Assembly: GCA_036652055.1 (NCBI GenBank)
Contig: JAVVWP010000008.1
Span: 4,312-68,311 of the forward strand
DNA length: 64,000 bases
Direction of reading: 5' to 3'
Origin: Fimenecus sp036652055
GTDB lineage: Bacteria > Bacillota > Clostridia > Oscillospirales > Acutalibacteraceae
Within the stretch, counting starts at the first letter, position 1, and each line of letters opens with the position of its first letter. The notes under the pieces are model-generated. The model searched no databases, was not told the DNA's origin, and saw only the letters and a list, made by a program, of their open reading frames with translations. Below, piece by piece: positions 8,136-18,199 of the stretch. A program made the position numbers and the translations under genes.

Positions 8136-10300
8136 TAGCTCGTCCTCCAAAAATTCATAGATCCATTTTTACCTACTATAAATGAAATACTTCCATTATC
8201 TTTAGTTGTATAAATTGGATTTGTTAATTTCTTTTGCAATATTTCATTATCATCACTGCATGATATTATATTCATATTAAAATTATTTATATTTATGCCA
8301 TCTGGTATTTTTTGATTTCCGATAAAGAGGTTTCCTTTTGCACCATTTAATGCCTGCTTGTCATTAAACGCTATCAAAGAATAAAATTCGTTGAAATATA
8401 TTTGAAGGTAGTTTTTGTCAAGAGCAATTGTTAAATTTTTATCAATGTGAAAAACATCTTTATCAATGCTTTTCACATTGCTTGAGACAAATAGTGATTT
8501 TTGATTTTCATCAGTAAAATAAACGCTTTTTACATTATAGCTATCTATTAAAAAATTAGCATCTTTAATAGCTTTTTTATCTGTTACAATTAAATAGTCA
8601 ATGGAAATACTACCATACTTTGACATTATATCACAAATTGAAGAAGTTGCATAGTAGTCACCTTCACCTAAAATTATAAAAAGTTGATTTTTATATTTTA
8701 TAGCAGTAGAAATTCCATTACCGACATCAAGTGCAGATAGCTGCAAATTATTTGTATTGTAAGCAAAAGCGCCTATATTAACAGCTAAAAAAGTAACTGT
8801 AAGCGAAATTGAAATAGTTTTTAAAAAAGTTTTGTTTTTTATTTTAAAAATAATTATTAAAGCAATAATCAATGCAATCATTGCTAAAAATATTTTTGAA
8901 TAGTTAGAATTAACGGTCATTAAAGGTGTCTTTATATTTAAAGATAATTCTGAAATCTTCAAGAGAAAAGATGCTATAAATCCAGAAAACATAATAAGTG
9001 GATTTCCTATAAAGTTTAATCCTAAGCTTAAAAGTACAATTGCTATTCCGCAGCTTGTCATACAAATCGCTGAAATTCCCACAGCAATTAAATTAGCAAA
9101 AATCATAATTAATGAAATGTTATTAAATACCATTACAAATATAGGGAATGTTATGATTATAACTGAAACGCTTATGGAAATAGATGATATAAAAAAGTTT
9201 GAAACTTTATTTATTAGCCTTATTTTTATTTTTGGTAGCTTATTTATTATAGCAGTTTTTATTTTACCAGAAAAGCAAATAATACCAACTGTTGAAAACA
9301 CTGACAACCACAAACTAACAGATACTGCTGAATAAGGATTGTTAATAAACAGTAATATTAATGCTCCGCCAATAGAATTTAAAGAATCAGCCTCACGATA
9401 AAGCATATTTCCTATGTATAAAAGAGTCAGCATAACGCCTGCTCTAACCGCCGGTGGATTTGCTCCTGTTAAACAAACAAAAAACACTATAAATATGATT
9501 GAAAGAATTGATGCCCATTTTTCGCTAATTAGTTTTTTTAAAGCAATATATACCATCGCACAAAAGGTTGTTATGTGCAAACCCGAAACAACAAATAAAT
9601 GTGAAATCCCAGCTGCCATAAAACCATTTGATGTCTTTTTAGAAAGTTCAGATTTATCGCCCAAAACCATAGCGGTTAAAAGCGCTCCCTTTTCATTGGG
9701 AAGGATATTCATAATTTCACTTTTAAGTCCTGATTTTGTATTTAAAATAAAACTATGCAAGGATTTATTTTGATTGTTTATTATCTCATAAGATTTTGAT
9801 ATATAACCACTTAAATAGAGCTTTTCTGATTTATAATAGTTTTCAATATTTGATTTTCCCTCACCGAGAATGCTCGTTTTTACTGTTGCTTTTATTTCAT
9901 CATTTGGATTTATCAATAGTTTTTCAAAAGATGAAAGCCTTAAATAAAAATCGACATTTTCTTTGTTTACAGCGGTTACATTAACTGTATAATAAGTATT
10001 TCCATTTTTTTCATAAGGCATATCTATTAAATGTGCTTCTATTTCAATTTCTTTATCTGCATATTCTAAAATATTTTGCCTATTACCTCCAGCTAATAAA
10101 AGTAATGTTGCTGAAATTAAAACAGCCAATGCTGCAAGAGCCATCGTTCCATTTTCTCTTGTCTTTTTTATAAGAATAAAAGCACATAAAGCGATAAACG
10201 CCGCACCAGTTGCAACGCCTATCACCATAGTGTTTTGTGAGCTTAATACAAAGAGTGTAATAAGCATAGTAAATCCACAAATTGCAAGTGGCCTTAGCAT
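8135..10300 (-). CDS. comEC: ComEC/Rec2-type DNA uptake channel protein
   Basis: A 721-residue polytopic membrane protein that, in competent bacteria, carries one DNA strand across the membrane. The order is N-terminal membrane segments, an OB-like extracellular domain (about residues 70-165), the Competence domain with VVSGLHIT (about residues 238-245), more membrane segments, and a C-terminal beta-lactamase-like domain. That last domain starts LSALDVGNG but lacks the HxHxDH zinc motif: the expected position reads IVTDKKAIKDA. The C-terminal nuclease-like domain is therefore probably inactive. The stop overlaps the holA start. Whether the host is naturally competent cannot be told. Confidence 0.85.
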   Translation of the reverse strand: MLRPLAICGFTMLITLFVLSSQNTMVIGVATGAAFIALCAFILIKKTRENGTMALAALAVLISATLLLLAGGNRQNILEYADKEIEIEAHLIDMPYEKNGNTYYTVNVTAVNKENVDFYLRLSSFEKLLINPNDEIKATVKTSILGEGKSNIENYYKSEKLYLSGYISKSYEIINNQNKSLHSFILNTKSGLKSEIMNILPNEKGALLTAMVLGDKSELSKKTSNGFMAAGISHLFVVSGLHITTFCAMVYIALKKLISEKWASILSIIFIVFFVCLTGANPPAVRAGVMLTLLYIGNMLYREADSLNSIGGALILLFINNPYSAVSVSLWLSVFSTVGIICFSGKIKTAIINKLPKIKIRLINKVSNFFISSISISVSVIIITFPIFVMVFNNISLIMIFANLIAVGISAICMTSCGIAIVLLSLGLNFIGNPLIMFSGFIASFLLKISELSLNIKTPLMTVNSNYSKIFLAMIALIIALIIIFKIKNKTFLKTISISLTVTFLAVNIGAFAYNTNNLQLSALDVGNGISTAIKYKNQLFIILGEGDYYATSSICDIMSKYGSISIDYLIVTDKKAIKDANFLIDSYNVKSVYFTDENQKSLFVSSNVKSIDKDVFHIDKNLTIALDKNYLQIYFNEFYSLIAFNDKQALNGAKGNLFIGNQKIPDGININNFNMNIISCSDDNEILQKKLTNPIYTTKDNGSISFIVGKNGSMNFWRTS

Positions 10301-10302
10301 AA

Positions 10303-10638
10303 TTAAACTAATCTTTCGCCTAAATTTTTACCACTTAGAATATGAAAATGAAGATGCATAACCGTTTGACCTGCACTCTTTCCACAATTATTAATAATTC
10401 GGTAGCCTTCAAGACCTAATTCATCAGCAAGCTTTGCAATCACTTCAAAAATATGAGCAATTACGATTGAGTTTGACTCATTAATTTCCTTTGCACAACA
10501 AATATGTTGCTTTGATATAACTAAAAAATGAGTTTCAGCCTGTGGATTAATATCATAAAAAGCATAAACATAGTCATCTTCATACAGCTTTTTTGAAGGT
10601 ATTTCGCCATTGATAATTTTACAGAAAATACAATCCAT
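10303..10638 (-). CDS. HIT family hydrolase
   Basis: A 111-residue histidine-triad protein that hydrolyses purine nucleotide phosphoramidates or related adenylates. The start MDCIFCKIINGEIPS is the classic HIT N-terminus, and the catalytic triad is in TVMHLHFHILSG near the C-terminus. I chose the ATG at 10638, nine bases after GAGG; a GTG at 10653 that overlaps the alaS stop would add five residues not typical for the family. The gene sits between alaS and comEC. HIT proteins can clear aminoacyl-adenylates, which fits its place beside a tRNA synthetase gene, though this is inference. Confidence 0.9.
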   Translation of the reverse strand: MDCIFCKIINGEIPSKKLYEDDYVYAFYDINPQAETHFLVISKQHICCAKEINESNSIVIAHIFEVIAKLADELGLEGYRIINNCGKSAGQTVMHLHFHILSGKNLGERLV

Positions 10639-10649
10639 ATCTATATGCC

Positions 10650-13289
10650 TCACTTTAAAAAAGTTTTTAAGATGTTATCTGCTGCGAACAAAGCGTCATC
10701 AATTTTATCAAAATCTTTGCCGCCTGCCATTGCTAAATCTGGTTTTCCACCGCCAGAGCCTCCTGCAATTTTTGCAATTTCTCTAACCATATTTCCTGCA
10801 TGAACGCCACGCTTTATAGCATCAGTATTAGCAGCACACGCAAAAGAAATAGTTTTCTTTTCTTTATTTATGCCTGCAATGACCGCTACCACATTTTCAC
10901 CATAAGATTTTGCTTTTTCACAATATGCCTTGACATTTTCTGAACTTTCTTCCCCGACAAAAGCAACAATCAATCTTAACCCATCAACATCAATTGCACT
11001 TTCAACAAGCTTAGAAGTTTTATATCCAGCAACTTCTGATTTTAACGCTTCAATGTCTTTTTCTTTTGATTTAAGGTCAGCCATAATAGAAGCTGCCTTT
11101 AAAGGAAGCTCAGCAATATTAGAAGCCTTAACATTTTCAGCGGTTTTATAGATTGTTTCTAAGTTGTTATTTATGAATTTTATGACATTTTCACCAGTAA
11201 CTGCTTCAATTCGCCTAACTCCAGAAGCAACAGAAGCTTCTGAAATTATTTTAAATAGTCCAATGTTACCAGTATTTTTAACATGAGTACCACCACAAAG
11301 TTCAGTTGAAAAATCTCCTGCTTTTACCACTCTAACTACCTTGCCATACTTTTCACCAAAAAGAGCCATAGCTCCTTGCTTTTTAGCTTCATCTATCGAC
11401 ATTTCTGTTGTAGTGACAGCAAGTGCTTGCATAATAACATTGTTTATTTTATCTTCAACTGTTTTTAATTCATCATTAGTTAGAGCTGAAAAATGCGTAA
11501 AATCGAAACGAACAGCACTGCTATTAACGAGTTGACCTGCTTGTTCAATATGATTTCCTAATGTACTTCTAAGTGCGGCTTGCAAAAGATGTGCCGCTGT
11601 ATGATTTCTCATAGTAGAAAGTCGGCTGCTCTCATCTATTTCAGCAGAAACGCTGTTTGAAACAGAAATCGTTTCACCATCTGAGATAATACCATTATGA
11701 AGAATAACACCATCATGGGTTTTGGTTGTATTTTCGACTTCAAACACAAAGCCATCGCCTATTATTAAGCCAACATCGCCAACCTGCCCACCACTTTGTG
11801 CATAAAATGGAGTTTTATCTAAAACTAAAGTTATACTGTCATCAGATGATGCAGTTTCTGTGATTTTTCCATTTACAATAACTGCTTCGATTTTTGAATT
11901 AGTTTTAAAAGTATCGTATCCTAAGAACTCTGTCTTTTTCATTCCAACAGTAGCATTCTCAGAGCCTTTCCAAGCCTCTGCGCCAGCCTTTGCTTGAGCA
12001 TCTTTAGCTGTTTGCCTTTGCTTTAATACAAGCTTATTAAAACCGTCCTCATCAACAGTCATTCCTTTTTCTTCAAGGAGTTCTTTTGTAAGGTCAATCG
12101 GAAATCCATATGTGTCTGAAAGCTTAAAAGCATCTTCTGCTCCAAGCTCTTTAAAATCTGCTTTATCAAGCATTTGTTCAAGCATTAAAAGCCCTGTATC
12201 AATTGTTATTGCAAAGTTTTCCTCTTCTGATTTGATAACATTAATAATGAAATCATGCTTTTCAACAAGGTTTGGATATGCTTTTGCGTTTTCTTTTATA
12301 ACCGTTTCAGCCACATCATACAAGAAAAGATTATTTATTCCAAGTAATCTGCCATGTCTTGCTGCACGCCTTAAAAGTCGTCTTAAAACATAACCTCTAC
12401 CGCTGTTTGACGGCATAACGCCATCACCAATCATCATTGTGGTGCTTCTAATATGGTCAGTAATAACTCTGAGTGAAACATCTGTTTTTTCATTATTGTG
12501 ATATTCAACATTTGCAATTTTCATAATATGCTTCATAATGCTTTGGAAGGTGTCTACCTCAAAAATATTGTCAACTCCCTGAGTAATACAAGCAAGCCTT
12601 TCAAGCCCCATACCAGTATCGATATTTGGGTGTTCAAGTCGAGTATAATTATTGTTGCCATCATTTTCAAATTGTGTAAATACTAAATTCCAAAATTCTA
12701 CATAGCGGTCACATTCACAGCCAACCTTGCAGTCAGGCTTACCACATCCATATTTTTCACCACGGTCATAGTGAAGTTCAGAGCAAGGACCACAAGGACC
12801 TGCCCCATGCTCCCAAAAGTTGTCCTCTTTGCCAAAGCGAATCATATGTGATGGTTCAACACCTATATCATTAACCCACATATTATAAGCTTCGTCATCT
12901 TCTTCGTAAACAGTAATATAAATCTTATCTGCGTCCATTTTTATGATTTTTGTACAAAATTCCCACGCCCAAGCAGTAGCATCTTTTTTAAAATAATCAC
13001 CAAATGAAAAGTTGCCAAGCATCTCAAAATATGTGCCATGGCGTGCTGTTTTACCAACTCTTTCAATATCAGGTGTTCTTATACATTTTTGACAAGTGGT
13101 TACTCTTTTTTTAGGCGGAGTAAGCTCACCTGTGAAATATTTTTTCATAGGTGCCATACCTGAATTTATAAGTAAAAGGCTTTTATCATTTTGTGGGATA
13201 AGTGAAAAACTTTGAAGCCTTAAATGACCTTTACTTTCAAAAAAACTTAAATATTTTTCTCTTAGTTCATTGAGACCTGTCCATTCCAT
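10650..13289 (-). CDS. alaS: alanine-tRNA ligase
   Basis: An 879-residue class II aminoacyl-tRNA synthetase that charges tRNA-Ala and edits mischarged Ser and Gly. The catalytic domain begins MEWTGLNELREKYLSFFESK. The editing domain has HTAAH near residue 561 and CGGTHV near residue 663. The C-terminal DHHA1 domain ends with GGSGGGKPDLAMAGG. The length matches the family (about 875-880). I chose the ATG at 13289, with AAAGGA upstream, over a TTG at 13313. It heads the operon alaS-HIT-comEC-holA-toprim-asparaginase and has a strong promoter. No T-box is visible in its leader. Confidence 0.97.
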   Translation of the reverse strand: MEWTGLNELREKYLSFFESKGHLRLQSFSLIPQNDKSLLLINSGMAPMKKYFTGELTPPKKRVTTCQKCIRTPDIERVGKTARHGTYFEMLGNFSFGDYFKKDATAWAWEFCTKIIKMDADKIYITVYEEDDEAYNMWVNDIGVEPSHMIRFGKEDNFWEHGAGPCGPCSELHYDRGEKYGCGKPDCKVGCECDRYVEFWNLVFTQFENDGNNNYTRLEHPNIDTGMGLERLACITQGVDNIFEVDTFQSIMKHIMKIANVEYHNNEKTDVSLRVITDHIRSTTMMIGDGVMPSNSGRGYVLRRLLRRAARHGRLLGINNLFLYDVAETVIKENAKAYPNLVEKHDFIINVIKSEEENFAITIDTGLLMLEQMLDKADFKELGAEDAFKLSDTYGFPIDLTKELLEEKGMTVDEDGFNKLVLKQRQTAKDAQAKAGAEAWKGSENATVGMKKTEFLGYDTFKTNSKIEAVIVNGKITETASSDDSITLVLDKTPFYAQSGGQVGDVGLIIGDGFVFEVENTTKTHDGVILHNGIISDGETISVSNSVSAEIDESSRLSTMRNHTAAHLLQAALRSTLGNHIEQAGQLVNSSAVRFDFTHFSALTNDELKTVEDKINNVIMQALAVTTTEMSIDEAKKQGAMALFGEKYGKVVRVVKAGDFSTELCGGTHVKNTGNIGLFKIISEASVASGVRRIEAVTGENVIKFINNNLETIYKTAENVKASNIAELPLKAASIMADLKSKEKDIEALKSEVAGYKTSKLVESAIDVDGLRLIVAFVGEESSENVKAYCEKAKSYGENVVAVIAGINKEKKTISFACAANTDAIKRGVHAGNMVREIAKIAGGSGGGKPDLAMAGGKDFDKIDDALFAADNILKTFLK

Positions 13290-13409
13290 TTTATAACCAT
13301 TCCTTTCTGGCAAAAAGCCAAGCTCAAATAAATTCTATTTATACTCAAGCTTATATATCTTTTGAAAATAAAAAGTGAAAATTACAACACTTTCCAAATT
13401 AATAACAAA

Positions 13410-13438
13410 ATTATACCTTTATAAAATTATATTGTCAA
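13410..13438 (-). promoter_or_regulatory. sigma-A promoter of the alaS operon
   Basis: Exact consensus TTGACA (13438-13433) and TATAAT (13415-13410), 17 bases apart, about 120 bases upstream of alaS. The leader is AT-rich and shows no T-box. Confidence 0.8.
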
Positions 13439-13552
13439 CCAACTTTATTAACAAAAGTCTTGTTTTATTTGCAAAATTCCACTATAATTGATTATATTGT
13501 GATTATTTTTTAAAGTATATAATATCTATGGCTATAAAAAGGGGGGCAATCT

Positions 13553-15514
13553 TTGAAACTTAATGAAAAGACTATATCAAATATACTTCTTGTCATTGTT
13601 ACAATGATTATAGCTTCTACTATTTTAGGTATGTTATTTTTAGGCGAAACTTATGTTGAGTCAAAAGGAATTACTGAAAATAACTCAACATTTGATTTAA
13701 GCGCTATTTCTCCAGACAACAATGAAACCTATTATTTAGAGGGAAACTGGGATTTTTATTATGGTCAATTATTAATTACAGATAATATAAAAGGCAAAGA
13801 TATGACCAGTATTCAAGTCCCTTCGTCGTGGAGTGGAACTCCTATAATGGATACCAATTTTAAAAGTGGCGGATATGCCTCATATCGTGCAAAAATAAAA
13901 AATTGCAAAGCATTTGAAGCCATTACAATTTATGTCCCAAATTTAGCTGGTGCATACTCAGTTTTTGTTAATGGTCAGCTTGTTTCAAAAAGCGGAACAT
14001 TTTCCAAAGATAGCGGTAAAGTTTTTGCAACACCTACTGTTGATACTAATCCAATATTTTTATTGCCAGACCAAACTTATGAAATAGTTATAGAGGTTGC
14101 CGCAGAAAGCTATTCAGGGCTTTACCTGACGCCTCTTTTAACAAACTATGAGCATAACACCAATTACACTACTACAATGTTGGGATTTAGATATGCACTT
14201 GTGGGAATTGTATTTTTTTGTGGCGCTGCGGTTATTTTTTTAAAAAGTCTTGGAAACAAAAATATATATACACTTTGGCTACCAATTTTATGTTTTCTTT
14301 TGTGTTTGAGAATGTTAGTTTCAAATGAGAGTTATGCTATTTCTCAAAACTTCCTTTTTAACCTAAGTTATGAAACTATGAATATCATTATTTATGCTTC
14401 AACATTTATAATAAAGCTTGTTGCGTTAATGTTTTTAAAAGAAGCTTTGGATTTAAACATTAGTAAAAAATCGATTTTACTCCTTTCAAGCCTTTCACTT
14501 GTCCTTATTGTTGTTGCAAATATTGCTCCTAATTCTCTATATATCACTTATTATTTTGCTATGTTCCAACTGTTTTCCTGCATTATTGACCTTTATACTC
14601 TTGATAAGCTTTGTGGGTGTATTTCAAAAAAAGTTCCAAATTCCGAAATATACACTCTTGCTTATATGTTTATAACCGTTGGAATTATGGTTGATGCTTT
14701 TTATACAAGTGGCTTAATTCCTTTTAGATGTTCATCATTTATGCCTATATGCTTTTTTGTTTTTGTTCTTTCGGTTACAATTGTTCACACAAAAAGAACG
14801 ACAGAACTTTATCACGAAACGCTTGAAACCGAAAAGCTTTATGCTGAATTGCAAAGAGCAAATATGTCAATTATGTTATCACAAATTCAGCCTCATTTCT
14901 TATATAATGCGTTAAATACAATTAAATCCCTTATTAAGCGTGACCCTAAAGCGGCAGAAAAGGCTATTATTGACTTTTCTTATTATTTGAGAGGAAATAT
15001 GGACAGCCTTTCAAAAAAAGAGCCTATCCCCTTTTCTTTGGAGCTTGACCACATTAAGCATTACTGTGAAATTGAACTTTTAAGATTTTCTGATAAAATG
15101 GACATAATTTATGATATTGGGCCTTCTTCGTTTTTAGTTCCTACATTAAGTGTTCAGCCACTGGTTGAAAATGCGATAAAACATGGCGTTACTAAAAATC
15201 CTAAAGGCGGAACGGTTAAAATTTCAACCTATGAAGATATTGATTTTAACTATATAAAAATTGAAGATGATGGAGTAGGTTTTGATATGGAGGCCACCAA
15301 AGAAGATGATGGTCGCTCTCATATTGGTCTTAGCACCACCAAGGCACGGCTTAAAAGCATAATGAATGCTGAAATCTTTATTGATAGTCATATAAATAAA
15401 GGAACAGTCATAATTGTTCAAATACCAAAAAAATCAGCTAAACCTGCTGATGTAAAAGAAACCATTAAATTGTTTAAGCATAAGTCCAAAAAAGAAAGGA
15501 ATATTGATATATGA
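13553..15514 (+). CDS. 7TM-type sensor histidine kinase (His_kinase/LytS-YehU class)
   Basis: A 653-residue membrane kinase starting at TTG after AGGGGGG. An N-terminal membrane anchor (about residues 10-32) precedes an extracellular beta-sandwich of the 7TMR-DISM type (YLEGNWDFYYGQ; GYASYRAKI), probably binding a carbohydrate or small ligand. Seven or so membrane segments follow (about residues 205-410). The kinase core has QIQPHFLYNALNTI near residues 444-457, with the phospho-accepting His, and an ATPase domain with LVENAIKHG and DDGVGFD. The stop overlaps the response-regulator start by four bases (ATGA). The ligand is unknown. Confidence 0.85.
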   Translation: MKLNEKTISNILLVIVTMIIASTILGMLFLGETYVESKGITENNSTFDLSAISPDNNETYYLEGNWDFYYGQLLITDNIKGKDMTSIQVPSSWSGTPIMDTNFKSGGYASYRAKIKNCKAFEAITIYVPNLAGAYSVFVNGQLVSKSGTFSKDSGKVFATPTVDTNPIFLLPDQTYEIVIEVAAESYSGLYLTPLLTNYEHNTNYTTTMLGFRYALVGIVFFCGAAVIFLKSLGNKNIYTLWLPILCFLLCLRMLVSNESYAISQNFLFNLSYETMNIIIYASTFIIKLVALMFLKEALDLNISKKSILLLSSLSLVLIVVANIAPNSLYITYYFAMFQLFSCIIDLYTLDKLCGCISKKVPNSEIYTLAYMFITVGIMVDAFYTSGLIPFRCSSFMPICFFVFVLSVTIVHTKRTTELYHETLETEKLYAELQRANMSIMLSQIQPHFLYNALNTIKSLIKRDPKAAEKAIIDFSYYLRGNMDSLSKKEPIPFSLELDHIKHYCEIELLRFSDKMDIIYDIGPSSFLVPTLSVQPLVENAIKHGVTKNPKGGTVKISTYEDIDFNYIKIEDDGVGFDMEATKEDDGRSHIGLSTTKARLKSIMNAEIFIDSHINKGTVIIVQIPKKSAKPADVKETIKLFKHKSKKERNIDI

Positions 15515-16311
15515 ATATTATAGCAGTAGATGATGAACGCCTTGTTTTGGAGGATTTTATTGATATTTGCTCATCAATTCCAGATGTCAATAAAATAAAC
15601 ACTTTTAGCAATCCTGCAGATGCTCTTGAACACGCTGCACTAAATAGCATAGATATGGCTTTTCTTGATATTGAAATGCCAGTTATGACAGGTCTTGATC
15701 TTGCTCAAAGACTTAATAGAATTAATCCCGATACTAAAATTGTTTTTGTAACTGGTTTTAAAGACTATGCCTTTGACGCTTTTTCTGTCAATGCTATTGG
15801 ATATGTGTTAAAACCATTTAGTGATGATATGATAAAAAACGAAATTGAAAAAGCAAAAAGAATAATAAACATAAGTGAAAATTCTAAAATAAGCGTTAAA
15901 ACTTTTGGATATTTTGATGTTTTTGTCGATGATAAGCCAGTGTACTTTTCAAGTGCAAAATCGAAAGAACTTTTAGCTTTGCTTATTGACCGCAGAGGTG
16001 GTAGCGTTAGCTCTGAAAATGCGATTTCTGCTCTTTGGCCTGAGCGTCAATATGACGAAACTGTTCAATCTCTTTTTAGAAAAGTTCTTAAAAGTCTTAG
16101 AACTGCACTTTCTGATGCTGATATTTCTAATGTCCTTATTGATGTTAGAAATCAAAGAAGTGTTGATATGTCAAAATTTGAATGTGATTACTACTCACTT
16201 ATGAAAATGAATGAAAACGCTATTTCAAACTATCGTGGAGAATATATGACTGGATATGCTTGGGCTCAAAACACAAAAAAATATATTAATAAAATTCTCG
16301 GAGAGGACTGA
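15511..16311 (+). CDS. response regulator with SARP-like winged-helix output
   Basis: A 266-residue protein. Residues 1-120 form a receiver domain: acidic VDDERLV start, phospho-acceptor D53 in AFLDIEMPVMTG, and the VLKPF lysine. The remaining part starts KTFGYFDVFVDDKP and includes AKSKELLALLID and ENAISALWPER. This is the winged-helix DNA-binding domain of SARP/BTAD-type activators rather than the LytTR domain usually paired with this kinase class. It is translationally coupled to the kinase gene. Targets are unknown; fhs follows immediately and could be in the same transcript. Confidence 0.8.
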   Translation: MNIIAVDDERLVLEDFIDICSSIPDVNKINTFSNPADALEHAALNSIDMAFLDIEMPVMTGLDLAQRLNRINPDTKIVFVTGFKDYAFDAFSVNAIGYVLKPFSDDMIKNEIEKAKRIINISENSKISVKTFGYFDVFVDDKPVYFSSAKSKELLALLIDRRGGSVSSENAISALWPERQYDETVQSLFRKVLKSLRTALSDADISNVLIDVRNQRSVDMSKFECDYYSLMKMNENAISNYRGEYMTGYAWAQNTKKYINKILGED

Positions 16312-16317
16312 TGCATT

Positions 16318-17988
16318 ATGTTAAGTGATATTGAGATTGCTCAAAAGGCGATATGTAAACCAATTAAAGAAATTGCTGAAAAACTCGGAATTGATAGTGA
16401 AGATATTGAGTTTTATGGAAAGTATAAAGCTAAGCTTCCATTATCTATTATGAAAAATTTCGAAAAAAAGCAAGATGGAAAGCTTATTTTAGTAACTGCA
16501 ATAAATCCTACCCCCGCTGGTGAAGGCAAAACAACCGTAACCGTAGGGCTTGGTCAGGCAATGAATAAAATAGGCAAAAATGCTATAATTGCACTAAGAG
16601 AACCATCTATGGGTCCTGTTTTTGGTGTAAAGGGCGGAGCTGCAGGTGGTGGATATTCACAAGTAATTCCAATGGAGGACATTAACCTTCATTTTACAGG
16701 TGATATGCACGCTTTAACAGCTGCTAACAACCTTTTGTGTGCTATTATTGATAATCACATTCAACAAGGTAATGAACTTGAAATTGACCAACGGCGTATC
16801 CTTTTTAAACGCTGCCTTGATATGAATGACAGAGCGCTTCGTAATGTTGTTATTGGTCTTGGCGGTAAAATTAATGGTGTTCCCAGAGAAGATAACTTTA
16901 TGATTACAGTTGCAAGTGAAGTTATGGCAATCCTTTGTTTGGCAAGTGATATTTCTGACCTTAAAAAGCGACTTGGTTCTATTCTTGTCGCTTATAATTT
17001 AAAAAACGAGCCAATTTTTGCCAAAGATTTGAATGCGGTGGGTTCAATGGCTGCTCTTTTGAAAGATGCTATTAAGCCAAATCTTGTTCAAACTCTTGAA
17101 AATACCCCTGCATTAATGCACGGTGGTCCTTTTGCAAATATTGCACATGGTTGCAACTCTGTTACCGCTACAAAATTAGGGCTTAAATTAGCTGACTACT
17201 GCATTACAGAGGCTGGGTTTGGTGCTGACCTCGGCGCAGAAAAGTTCCTTGATATAAAATGCCGATACGCAGGTCTTAAACCATCTTGCATTGTTATTGT
17301 TGCCACCATTCGTGCACTTAAATATAATGGAGGAATTCCAAAATCAGAGTTAGCAAGCGAAAATGTAGATGCGCTTAAAAATGGAATTATTAATCTTCAG
17401 ACACATATTGAAAATATGCATAAATATGGTGTTCCTACTGTTATTGCTATAAATCGTTTTCGCACTGATACCGATGCAGAAATAGATGTTATAAAAGATT
17501 TTTGTGAAAAAATGGGCGTTTGCGTTTCACTTACAGAGGTCTTTACCAAAGGTGGCGAAGGCGGAATGGATTTAGCGGAAAAAGTTTGCCAAACCATTGA
17601 AAATAATCCTTCTAACTATGCTCCACTTTATGACACTAAGCTCAGTATTCCTGAAAAAATAAATAAAATTGCCACCGAAATATATCGTGCTGACGGCGTT
17701 GTTTTCACTCCTACTGCACAAAAATCCATCAAAGGAATTGAAAAATTAGGAAAAGATAAGCTCCCTGTTTGCATTGCAAAAACGCAGTATTCTCTTTCTG
17801 ACAACCCTACCCTTTTAGGAAAACCTGAAGGATTTACCCTTACAGTTCGTGATGTGAGGCTTTCTGCAGGTGCTGGTTTTGTCGTCGCTCTAACTGGTGA
17901 TATTATGACTATGCCCGGTCTTCCTAAGTCCCCTGCCGCATACAATATTGATGTTGATGATGACGGTAATATTTCAGGGCTGTTTTAA
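16318..17988 (+). CDS. fhs: formate-tetrahydrofolate ligase
   Basis: A 556-residue cytosolic enzyme that joins formate to tetrahydrofolate using ATP, feeding one-carbon metabolism and, in acetogens, the methyl branch of the Wood-Ljungdahl pathway. The ATP-binding PTPAGEGKTT loop is at about residues 64-73, and EPSMGPVFGVKGGAAGGGYS is the conserved substrate-site block. The length is standard. It begins six bases after the response-regulator stop, with GGAGAGGA as ribosome binding site, so it is probably part of the same operon. No other Wood-Ljungdahl gene is nearby. A terminator follows. Confidence 0.96.
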   Translation: MLSDIEIAQKAICKPIKEIAEKLGIDSEDIEFYGKYKAKLPLSIMKNFEKKQDGKLILVTAINPTPAGEGKTTVTVGLGQAMNKIGKNAIIALREPSMGPVFGVKGGAAGGGYSQVIPMEDINLHFTGDMHALTAANNLLCAIIDNHIQQGNELEIDQRRILFKRCLDMNDRALRNVVIGLGGKINGVPREDNFMITVASEVMAILCLASDISDLKKRLGSILVAYNLKNEPIFAKDLNAVGSMAALLKDAIKPNLVQTLENTPALMHGGPFANIAHGCNSVTATKLGLKLADYCITEAGFGADLGAEKFLDIKCRYAGLKPSCIVIVATIRALKYNGGIPKSELASENVDALKNGIINLQTHIENMHKYGVPTVIAINRFRTDTDAEIDVIKDFCEKMGVCVSLTEVFTKGGEGGMDLAEKVCQTIENNPSNYAPLYDTKLSIPEKINKIATEIYRADGVVFTPTAQKSIKGIEKLGKDKLPVCIAKTQYSLSDNPTLLGKPEGFTLTVRDVRLSAGAGFVVALTGDIMTMPGLPKSPAAYNIDVDDDGNISGLF

Positions 17989-18034
17989 TTAGTTTAGTAT
18001 AATTAAAAAATTTCTTAACAGAATAATGTTTTAA

Positions 18035-18074
18035 AAAAATCCAAAGGCCTTTTATCGGCTTTTGGATTTTTTTA
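18035..18074 (+). terminator. intrinsic terminator after fhs
   Basis: AAAAATCCAAAGGCC (18035-18049) pairs with GGCTTTTGGATTTTT (18057-18071), 15 bp with one G-U pair and a 7-base loop. The T-run of the 3' arm completes a terminator; the A-run allows the reverse direction too. Confidence 0.85.
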
Positions 18075-18107
18075 TTGTTATTATGCGTATTATAATTTTT
18101 TAACATA

Positions 18108-18198
18108 TTAAAATGACACTACTCTAAAACTCAATAGTAGCTTTACGCTGTTCGAGCCCCGTTTTGCTACCAATTAAAATGGCACTGCTTTAAAACCC
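18108..18198. repeat. imperfect 25-base direct repeat
   Basis: TTAAAATGACACTACTCTAA (18108-18127) continues AAACTC-like to 18132. It recurs at 18174-18198 with four differences over 25 bases. Between the copies, GTAGC and GCTAC form a short inverted repeat. The meaning is unknown; it may be a decayed element or chance in AT-rich DNA. Confidence 0.3.
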
Positions 18199-18199
18199 T

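Noticed and set aside
18140..18175. TTCGAGCCCC followed by CTACCA, resembling a tRNA 3' end
   Set aside because: The T-stem does not pair and no anticodon or D arm is present; at most a remnant.
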